The position numbers were made by a program, and so were the translations under genes. DNA of 64,000 nucleotides, taken from Rosistilla ulvae. Lineage in GTDB: Bacteria > Planctomycetota > Planctomycetia > Pirellulales > Pirellulaceae. The DNA lies in the NCBI RefSeq assembly GCF_007741475.1, contig NZ_CP036261.1, positions 4,837,798 through 4,901,797 on the forward strand. Reading direction: 5' to 3'. Under the pieces are notes generated by a model, which saw only the letters and a list, made by a program, of their open reading frames with translations, was not told the DNA's origin and did not search any database. Below, piece by piece: positions 57,633 through 64,000 of this stretch. How positions within the stretch are numbered: the first letter of the stretch is position 1; each line of letters opens with the position of its first letter.

Positions 57633-57642
57633 CCTCTAAACG
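57633..57642 (+). repeat. Left copy of putative target-site duplication
   Basis: CCTCTAAACG, identical to 57771-57780, flanking the hairpin element at 57643-57770. Confidence 0.7.
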
Positions 57643-57770
57643 CAATACCGTTCAACGAAGCGTAGTGGACGAGGCTACGAGTCCTTTTGCACCAGACCAA
57701 ATCGCTGAGACTCGTAACCTCCGCCGCTAATTCTCTCCACGCTCCGAGGCTCCTTCATGGAACGGTATTG
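57643..57770. mobile_element. MITE-like hairpin element (128 bp)
   Basis: The ends are perfect 11-bp inverted repeats (CAATACCGTTC at 57643-57653; GAACGGTATTG at 57760-57770), extendable to 18 bp with two mismatches. An inner inverted pair, GAGGCTACGAGTC (57671-57683) and GACTCGTAACCTC (57709-57721), has one mismatch, so the whole element can fold into one long hairpin. Identical 10-bp direct repeats flank it. It encodes nothing. Non-autonomous transposable elements show exactly this combination; which transposase mobilises it is unknown. Confidence 0.75.
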
Positions 57771-57780
57771 CCTCTAAACG
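57771..57780 (+). repeat. Right copy of putative target-site duplication
   Basis: CCTCTAAACG, identical to 57633-57642. Confidence 0.7.
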
Positions 57781-57866
57781 ATCCGCGATTCCATTGTTCC
57801 ACGGCTCGCCCTATGGATGACCAGCGGCGAGCGAGGCGTTAGGCACCAACGATTCCGAGGCGAGCT

Positions 57867-59660
57867 TTAGTGCTCTTCGCCGCTGCTGAGCACACTCATG
57901 AAGGCTTTTTGGCTGATCTCGACACTGCCGATCGCCTTCATCCGCTTTTTACCTTCCTTCTGTTTCTGCAACAGCTTTCGCTTTCGCGAGATGTCGCCGC
58001 CGTAACACTTGGCGGTCACGTTCTTCCGCATCGCGGGAACGGTTTCGCGGGCGATCACGCGGCTGCCGACGGCGGCTTGCACCGCGACCTCGAACATGTG
58101 CCGTTCGATCTCCGCTTTCAATTTCTTTGCCACCGCGCGACCGCGGCGATCGGCATCCCCACGGTCGCAGATCACGCTCAACGCATCGACGCGATTGCCA
58201 TTGACCAAGATATCCATCCGGACCAGGTTGGCCGGTTCGTAACCGATCAATTCGTAATCGAGCGTTCCGTAGCCACGGGTGCCACTTTTGATCTTATCGT
58301 GCAGGTCGTAGATCACTTCGGCCAAGGGAATGTCGTAGCTGATCATCGACCGCGTCGGACTTAGATACTCATTGCCGCGCAAGATCCCTCGGCGGTCCTG
58401 GCACAACTTCATCACCGTACCGATCGACTCCGACGGCACGACGATGTTGCAACGAACGATCGGTTGGCGGAACTCCGCGATATCGTTCGGATCGGGAACG
58501 TCCTGCGGCTTGTGGATCTCGCGCGTGTTGCCTCGCGTGTCGACGATCTCATAAGTTACGTTAGGAGCCGTCTGAACGAGATCGATATCCGATTCGCTCT
58601 CCAACCGCTGTTGCACGATCTCCATGTGCAGCAGCCCCAGAAAGCCACAGCGGAAACCAAAGCCCAACGCATCGCTGGTCTCCGGTTCGAATTCAAAGCT
58701 CGGATCGTTGATCGCCAAGCGTTCCAACGCATCGCGAAGATCGCTGAACTCCTGGCCATCGCTGGGGTACAGCCCACAGTAGACCATCCGCTTGGGACGT
58801 TCGTATCCTTCCAACGGTTCGGCCGCATCGTTCCCTGCGGTGCTAACCGTGTCACCGATATGGACGTCAGCAAGCGACTTGATATTGCAGATCAGATAGC
58901 CTACCTGGCCGGCGGACAGTTGGTCGCACGGCTTCCGTTGCGGCACAAACTGTCCAAGTTCGACCACATCGTGAACCGTCCCGGCCCGCAGGAATTTGAT
59001 CTTTTGCCCCTTTTTAACGGTCCCGTTCATCACCCGCACATAAGTGATGGCGCCGCGGAAATCGTCGTAATTCGAATCGAAAACCATCGCCTGCAGCGGC
59101 GCGTCGACGTCGCCGGTCGGTGCGGGGACGCGTTCGATGATCGACGTCATCAGATCTTCGATCCCGATCCCCGCCTTGGCGCTGCACCGCACGACATCAT
59201 CGGGATCGATCCCCAACGACTGTTCCATCTCGACGGTGACTTCGTCGGGACGGGCATGGGTCAGGTCGATCTTATTGATAACCGGGATGATCGTCAGATC
59301 GTGTTCCATCGCGTTGTAAGCATTGGCGACCGTCTGCGCTTCGACCCCCTGGAAGGCATCGACCAACAACAACGCTCCCTCGCAACAGGTCAACGACCGC
59401 GAGACCTCGTATTGAAAATCGACGTGGCCGGGGGTGTCGATCAAGTTCACCTCATAATCGGTTCCTTGATGCGTGTAACGCATCGAAACCGAGCGAGCTT
59501 TGATCGTGATCCCACGCTGTCGTTCCAGCGCCAGATCATCCAACAATTGTTCTTTCATTTCGCGCCGCGTCACCGTGCCGGTGAATTCCAACAACCGATC
59601 GGCCAGCGTGCTTTTGCCGTGATCGATGTGCGCAATGATACAAAAGTTTCTGATTTCCAC
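57867..59660 (-). CDS. lepA: Elongation factor 4 (LepA) GTPase
   Basis: 597 aa from the GTG at 59660, which begins directly before the family N-terminus (EIRNFCIIAHIDHGKSTLADRLLE) and gives the standard LepA length; the longer frame from 59777 would overlap the ROK gene by 47 nt. G motifs: AHIDHGKS, DTPGHVDF, NKIDL. C-terminal LepA-specific block EGKKRMKAIGSVEISQKAFMS. Binds ribosomes and promotes translation under stress by back-translocation or initiation effects. Probably the second gene of a unit with the ROK kinase (70 bp). Confidence 0.95.
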   Translation of the reverse strand: MEIRNFCIIAHIDHGKSTLADRLLEFTGTVTRREMKEQLLDDLALERQRGITIKARSVSMRYTHQGTDYEVNLIDTPGHVDFQYEVSRSLTCCEGALLLVDAFQGVEAQTVANAYNAMEHDLTIIPVINKIDLTHARPDEVTVEMEQSLGIDPDDVVRCSAKAGIGIEDLMTSIIERVPAPTGDVDAPLQAMVFDSNYDDFRGAITYVRVMNGTVKKGQKIKFLRAGTVHDVVELGQFVPQRKPCDQLSAGQVGYLICNIKSLADVHIGDTVSTAGNDAAEPLEGYERPKRMVYCGLYPSDGQEFSDLRDALERLAINDPSFEFEPETSDALGFGFRCGFLGLLHMEIVQQRLESESDIDLVQTAPNVTYEIVDTRGNTREIHKPQDVPDPNDIAEFRQPIVRCNIVVPSESIGTVMKLCQDRRGILRGNEYLSPTRSMISYDIPLAEVIYDLHDKIKSGTRGYGTLDYELIGYEPANLVRMDILVNGNRVDALSVICDRGDADRRGRAVAKKLKAEIERHMFEVAVQAAVGSRVIARETVPAMRKNVTAKCYGGDISRKRKLLQKQKEGKKRMKAIGSVEISQKAFMSVLSSGEEH

Positions 59661-59730
59661 GGGTGGCTTGTTCTCAATGATTTCGTTTGACGATCGTCGA
59701 CCGAAATGATCGCGATGCGAGGATCCGCTG

Positions 59731-60774
59731 CTACTGCATCCGCTTTCGATAGGCCTTCCTGGCGTATCCTGCGGCACCTAAATAACCGGCATCGCCCCCG
59801 AGCGAGGCGAAGCCAATTTTTGTTCCTTTGGCGACGTGGGCAAACGTGCGAGCGTGGAATTCCTTGCGGATGCCGTCCAGAAATCGTTGCCCGACCTTGG
59901 AAGCTTCGCCGCCGAAATCCATCGCTCCGCCCAATACGACCAATCCCGGGTCGATCATGTGGATGATCGTCGTGATTCCAATCCCCAGCCAAAACGCGGT
60001 CTCATCGACGATTTCCAACGCCAAAGCGTCTCCATCTTCCGCCGCCAAATATACAGCTTTGGCCGATAGTTCACTATTGCTGCCGCCGAGCAATCCCGAA
60101 AGGCTGCTCTCACCGCCGGCGGTCAATCGTTCGCGAGTTCGATCGACCACCGCGCTGGCACTCGCGTAGGCTTCCAGTTGCCCTCGACCGCCGCCCCATA
60201 CGCACAACCGTGCCGTCGGCGAAGGATCGACGATCATGTGACCGCATTCGCCCCCAAAGCTGTTCTCGCCGTCGACCAATTCGTCGGCAACAACGATGCC
60301 CCCGCCAACGCCCGTTCCCAGCGTCAGCAGCACCATATTGTCTTGCCGCTGCCCGGTGCCGACCCAGAATTCGCCGTAGGCCGCAGCATTGGCGTCGTTG
60401 ATAAAGGCGACTGGGCGGCCCGTCGCTTTGGCAAACGCATCGCGGATCGGGAAGTTCCACCAGTGGGGAAGGTTCGGCGGGTCCAAGAGGTAACCGCGGG
60501 GGATATCCATCGAACCGGGACTTCCCAGCCCGATCACGGGGACATCCTCGTGGCTCAATCCCAATTCTTGCTCGATTTTAGCCAAAAAAGCGGCTGTCCG
60601 GTCGACCGCCGACTGGGGGCCTTCGGATTCCTGCGTGGGGATATGGTCAAAATGCAGAGTTTTCCCCGCATCATCGACCAAGCCTATCTTGATGTTCGTG
60701 CCGCCGATGTCGATGCCCCAGAACAGGGGCTTGGTCGCGTCGTCGAGCATCGTGGCCGGAGCCGAGCTGGGCAT
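59731..60774 (-). CDS. ROK-family sugar kinase with altered zinc site
   Basis: 347 aa. ATP-binding DIGGTNIKIGLVDD, catalytic Asp in AFINDANAAAYGE (D127) and TLGTGVGGGIVV support an active ROK glucokinase-type kinase. The zinc-binding CxCGxxGC motif typical of ROK kinases is lost: the region 186-201 reads TARLCVWGGGRGQLEA, leaving one cysteine, while the His of GHM (H179) remains. Substrate unknown, glucose likely. A palindrome lies 22 bp upstream of the ATG. GGAAGGGA precedes the start. Confidence 0.88.
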   Translation of the reverse strand: MPSSAPATMLDDATKPLFWGIDIGGTNIKIGLVDDAGKTLHFDHIPTQESEGPQSAVDRTAAFLAKIEQELGLSHEDVPVIGLGSPGSMDIPRGYLLDPPNLPHWWNFPIRDAFAKATGRPVAFINDANAAAYGEFWVGTGQRQDNMVLLTLGTGVGGGIVVADELVDGENSFGGECGHMIVDPSPTARLCVWGGGRGQLEAYASASAVVDRTRERLTAGGESSLSGLLGGSNSELSAKAVYLAAEDGDALALEIVDETAFWLGIGITTIIHMIDPGLVVLGGAMDFGGEASKVGQRFLDGIRKEFHARTFAHVAKGTKIGFASLGGDAGYLGAAGYARKAYRKRMQ

Positions 60775-60795
60775 GGCAATCCCTTCCGATTTCAG

Positions 60796-60820
60796 TACTC
60801 AGTGTTTGAGCCACTGAGTA
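60796..60820. promoter_or_regulatory. Palindromic site upstream of ROK kinase
   Basis: TACTCAGTG / CACTGAGTA, a perfect 9-bp inverted repeat with a 7-bp spacer, 22 bp upstream of the kinase start. The size and symmetry fit a dimeric repressor operator; on the transcript it would also form a 9-bp hairpin before the ribosome-binding site. Confidence 0.6.
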
Positions 60821-61068
60821 TAGAAAGCCAAGTGAAATCGGACAACGAGGACTGACATCGCGCACCGGTGGGAACCGTGCGCTCCAGAAAAAGCCTGCTT
60901 TTCAGCCCCAGGCGGCCCCAAAGCATCTCGTCCTGCCTCCAACCGATCCTCTCGCCCCAATTTGTTCTCACACCCTAAGAAAGCGATACGCTCGCGTCGT
61001 CTCCGACCGGGGAACGAGAGCCGTTCGACGCGAGCGCATCGAGAGGTTCCCATCGTGCGCCCCCTGCA

Positions 61069-62244
61069 TTAACAGATGGCTTCGAGTTCGGACCGCTCTG
61101 CACCACTGGCCGCTTCGACTTCAAAGCTGCTAGCGATTTGGCCGAACTCGCAAAATGTCTCCAGGTTGCGGCGAATCGAATCGGTCAGCTTTTGACCGCT
61201 GGCGACCACCAACTTGCCCCCTTCCAAACGCACATCGGCTGCCAGAACCATACCTGGCCGCAATTCTTCCAACGACACCGTTCGCCGCGCACTTTGGCAC
61301 AAGCCCGATTCAACCTGCTGATGCAACGCTTCGAGGACATCGGGATCGTACAGTTCCGATTGGGTCTGCAGTTTGGCTAGCGCCGCCGCAGGATCGGACA
61401 ACTGTTTCAGCGCGATCTCAAAATGGAGTGCCGCTTTGAGCACGCGAGCCCCGATGGGAATGTCGGCTCCCGCGATGTCGTCGTTTGGCAGTCCGCTGCC
61501 ATCAAAACACTTTTCTTGATAGGCGACGATGGCGGCGACGTTTTCAAGCCGCGGAATCTCTTGCAACATCGCGCGGGCAACCGATGGATGCTGTTCGTAG
61601 GCACCCCGCTCTTCATCCGGAACAGGCTTCCCTTCGAGCATACATTCAAGCGCACGTTCAGACAGCGAAACACAGCCTAGCGGGAACAGCATCGATGCGA
61701 TCTTCAAATCCCAGATGCTTTCGAGCTGCATTTGATCGCCGATCGCAAGCGCGATCCGTTGCACTTGGCTAACCCGCCCAAAAGCCAACGGATGGACCAA
61801 CGAGAGGATTGCGCACAGCACGGTGACGCTCCCTTGCAACGTCCCTTCAAGCAATTCGCGTTGTCCAGTCACCAATTGGTAATGATCCAAGCCCTCGCGA
61901 ATCGCCCGTTCCAGCAGTTCCCGCGGACAGGGCTTCGACAGAAACCGGGCGATGTTCCCTTCGTTGACCGCTTGGATTGTCGCCTGCAGATCGGCATATC
62001 CCGACAGCATGATCCGCACCGTGTCTGGGGTCACCTTGCGGACGTGGGTCAGCAGTTCCGCCCCGTTCATTTTAGGCATCCGCATATCGGACACGACGAC
62101 CGCAAACGGATTCTCGGGATCTAACAATTCCATCGCTTCATGGGGACCGTTGGCCGTTTGGTAATCGAGCACCCCGTCGAATTGGCGCGCGATACTGTTC
62201 AACACTTTCTGATTATCATCGACGAACAGGACTCGATAGGTCAT
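61069..62244 (-). CDS. Response regulator with degenerate HD-GYP output domain
   Basis: 391 aa from the ATG at 62244 with AAGGA eight bases upstream. Receiver domain with VDDN, phospho-acceptor D53 (VVSDMRMP) and Lys in FLSKPC. The HD-GYP-like domain (about 135-330) keeps overall family text, but the HD dyad is replaced by Phe-Pro (ASMLFPLGCVSL, 187-188) and the second His pair by AYQE, while DGSGLP stands for the GYP loop region. Metal binding and c-di-GMP hydrolysis are therefore unlikely. A final domain (about 320-391) resembles the usual extension. Starts 4 bp after the RR-HDOD gene, so co-transcribed. Confidence 0.88.
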   Translation of the reverse strand: MTYRVLFVDDNQKVLNSIARQFDGVLDYQTANGPHEAMELLDPENPFAVVVSDMRMPKMNGAELLTHVRKVTPDTVRIMLSGYADLQATIQAVNEGNIARFLSKPCPRELLERAIREGLDHYQLVTGQRELLEGTLQGSVTVLCAILSLVHPLAFGRVSQVQRIALAIGDQMQLESIWDLKIASMLFPLGCVSLSERALECMLEGKPVPDEERGAYEQHPSVARAMLQEIPRLENVAAIVAYQEKCFDGSGLPNDDIAGADIPIGARVLKAALHFEIALKQLSDPAAALAKLQTQSELYDPDVLEALHQQVESGLCQSARRTVSLEELRPGMVLAADVRLEGGKLVVASGQKLTDSIRRNLETFCEFGQIASSFEVEAASGAERSELEAIC

Positions 62245-62248
62245 TGCA

Positions 62249-63436
62249 TTATTCCTTGTCAGTGACGGCACTACGCCAAGCATTCAATCTTCCTGGTAGG
62301 CCTAACTTCGCAAGCAAGGCTTCACATTGTTCGGTCTCTGCATCGGACCACGGATCGAAAGATTCGTGCGCGATACAATCGGCAGCACAGACAACCGCAG
62401 CGGTGGTCGGGTGATCGGTGCGACATTCCGCGGGGCGGCGGTGGTGCGCCACCGCTTGAACGATCTCATGAGGAAGCCCCCACAACCCCAGCAAATACCC
62501 ACCGAGGTTGTCATCTGCTACCTCGCTGATCTGCGGTTTAGGTTGCCAAAAATGGCGACCGCCAGAGTTCGATCCGGCGCCGACCAACGCGGGCTGCGAA
62601 TCGACATGGCTGACCGAAACCAGTCGGCCGATATCGTGCAACAACCCGGCGGTATACGATTCCCGCTGGCATTGCAAATTCAATCCCTCCAGCCGGGCGA
62701 TCTGACAACCGATTCGCGCCACTCGCTGGGCGTGGTCGACGTATTGCTCGAAACAAAACCCCGCGATCTGTGGAATTTCAATAGGCGTCAAATACTCCAA
62801 CATCGAGACCAACGCTTGCATCGCTTCGATCCCGATCGCTCGAGCCGCTTGCGTCGCACTGAACTCGCTCCCATTGTTTCCGAACATCGCCGAATTCGCT
62901 AACTGCAACGTCTTCGCAGTCAAACCTGGATCGCAAGCGAGCAATCCGCCAACCTTTTGTATCGAACCATGCTTCGAATTCACCTCTGCCACAATCCGTT
63001 CCAACATGCCTGGCGTGCTGGGCAGAGAAGAAATCTCGCCAACCATTCGATGCGCTTGGCGACTGCCGTATGTCGATCGAATCGAATCGGTCCGAGCCAG
63101 CACATCGCGGAGCGTTTGCGCATCACATGGTTTGGATAGGAATTGATGCATCGGCAACACGGCGCGGTACATCGTGTCGCGATCGGCCTGCCCCGACAAA
63201 ATAACCCGGGACGTTTCCGGATGGTGACGACGGACATGATCCAACAACTCCGCTCCATCCATCCCTGGCATCCGCATGTCCGTCACTAAAATATCAACGC
63301 ACGCCCCCTGCAACGCGTCGATCGCCTCGCGACCGCTCGGTGCGGTTCGAAAGTCCCAATCGACGTCGGCACAGTCCAGCATGCGACTGATCGCCCGCAG
63401 GATCTGCGGCTCGTCGTCCACAAACATCACTCGCAT
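62249..63436 (-). CDS. Response regulator with HDOD output domain
   Basis: 395 aa. Receiver domain with VDDE, phospho-acceptor Asp in ILVTDMRMPGMDGAEL, and FLSKPC. HDOD domain (about 135-330) beginning ISSLPSTPGMLERIVAEV, with LLACDPGLTAKTLQLANSAMFG and an HD pair in AGLLHDIGRLV. HDOD proteins act in signalling without known catalysis. First gene of a two-gene unit with the degenerate HD-GYP regulator, 4 bp apart; their receivers share SDMRMP/TDMRMP and FLSKPC text, suggesting duplication. Confidence 0.92.
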   Translation of the reverse strand: MRVMFVDDEPQILRAISRMLDCADVDWDFRTAPSGREAIDALQGACVDILVTDMRMPGMDGAELLDHVRRHHPETSRVILSGQADRDTMYRAVLPMHQFLSKPCDAQTLRDVLARTDSIRSTYGSRQAHRMVGEISSLPSTPGMLERIVAEVNSKHGSIQKVGGLLACDPGLTAKTLQLANSAMFGNNGSEFSATQAARAIGIEAMQALVSMLEYLTPIEIPQIAGFCFEQYVDHAQRVARIGCQIARLEGLNLQCQRESYTAGLLHDIGRLVSVSHVDSQPALVGAGSNSGGRHFWQPKPQISEVADDNLGGYLLGLWGLPHEIVQAVAHHRRPAECRTDHPTTAAVVCAADCIAHESFDPWSDAETEQCEALLAKLGLPGRLNAWRSAVTDKE

Positions 63437-64000
63437 CGTTTGCCCCTAAAATCGGTTCCCGTTCATCTCTTTGCTATGGATCGCCGCCCAGCCGCCCCTG
63501 GACATTGCTTCACTGTTTCTAAACGTTCTGTTGCCGCCGACGTGCCGAACGACTCGTGCCCCAAAAAACAACGGCTGCCCCAGCAGAACCTATTGCGATT
63601 CGTGGCCTTCTAGACGCGATGCGCTGGCAATCGAGAATCGACGGATCATCCGGATGAGAAATCATGCTAAGCTGGGTGGTCGGCGAAATCCGCCCTCTGA
63701 ACGCCCAACCTATTCACACGATGAACTCCAACGCAGACCGGGGTTCGCCCCCGGGCTGTCCAATCGACACTTGCCCACTCGAACTGCCCAAACATCGGCT
63801 CTAGCAGTAACACACCCAAGCATAGAACACCTATACTTGCATCAACTTTGCTTTCCAGGAAGATTTTTCAGAATCGCGGGCAATCCGATCGACGCCATCT
63901 GCGGCGTGGGGACCAGCCCTGCGGATTGAATCGATTATCTCGAAGGCCCACCCTCCGCGAGCGATAAAGAGACACTTGGCGGATCGGTGGAGGTAGGCAC
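63437..64000. other. Right-end region (564 bp), no gene recognised
   Basis: Upstream of the RR-HDOD gene and running to the window edge. A plus-strand ORF (63471-63929) is Pro/Arg-rich with no domain or ribosome-binding site, so I do not call it. The promoter of the two-gene regulator unit should lie just right of 63436. Confidence 0.4.

Noticed and set aside
59661-59777. N-terminal extension of LepA from the ATG at 59777
   Set aside because: Would overlap the ROK gene, does not resemble LepA; the GTG at 59660 gives the standard length.
63471-63929. 152-codon plus-strand ORF at the right end
   Set aside because: Pro/Arg/Ser-rich, no ribosome-binding site, no domain.

Overview
The window is from a planctomycete, most likely family Pirellulaceae (Rhodopirellula/Rosistilla-like). 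The evidence is the set of lineage-typical families: DUF1549/DUF1553 and DUF1501 proteins, a BBP7 beta-barrel, a DUF1559 pilin-like protein, a planctomycete cytochrome-type CxxCH protein and a Ser/Thr kinase with a DWG motif. The genome is moderately GC-rich and almost entirely chromosomal housekeeping or envelope genes. I see no prophage, plasmid, CRISPR array, rRNA or intact insertion sequence. The only RNA gene seen is a tRNA-Thr(CGT).

Layout. 1-5641: a 5'-truncated DUF1553 gene and a DUF1501 gene, a 0.9-kb scar holding two diverged repeats and a decayed DUF1501 3' end, then a convergent PQQ-propeller lipoprotein. 5781-15310 (minus): FixJ-type regulator, lipoprotein, LolD/LolE-like ABC pair, accC, accB, Xaa-Pro peptidase and a WbaP-type sugar transferase. 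16259-26842: OprB-like porin, cytochrome-like protein, BBP7 barrel, citrate synthase, PIN-TRAM protein, dGTPase and a peptide-binding protein. 27114-34471: histidine kinase, RNase HI, a small conserved protein, PhoB-like regulator and a three-gene carotenoid-type operon. 34737-42705: Ser/Thr kinase, FHA-GGDEF cyclase, two membrane proteins, tgt and a TPR protein carrying two RNA-polymerase alpha-CTD domains. 42755-47971: tRNA-Thr, ALDH7-type dehydrogenase, a 74-aa protein, a DmeF-like exporter and a secreted protein. 48380-54408 (plus): an EhpF-like adenylating enzyme, an aldehyde-dehydrogenase-fold enzyme lacking the usual general base, and both subunits of a 2-oxoacid:acceptor oxidoreductase. 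54586-63436 (minus): PI-PLC-like protein, lipoprotein, DUF1559 protein, LepA, ROK kinase and two response regulators with HD-type output domains.

The points most worth following are: the EhpF/EhpG-like pair beside the 2-oxoacid oxidoreductase; a 128-bp hairpin element with terminal inverted repeats and a perfect 10-bp flanking duplication (57633-57780); a DUF1501 tail fragment that differs from the intact gene only at synonymous sites; the TPR-(alpha-CTD)2 protein; a histidine kinase whose C-terminus resembles a worn GGDEF domain; a palindromic site just upstream of a ROK kinase that has lost its zinc cysteines; and a response regulator with a catalytically ruined HD-GYP domain. Starts were reassigned in several genes where a Shine-Dalgarno sequence or family length favoured an internal codon; these are noted entry by entry.
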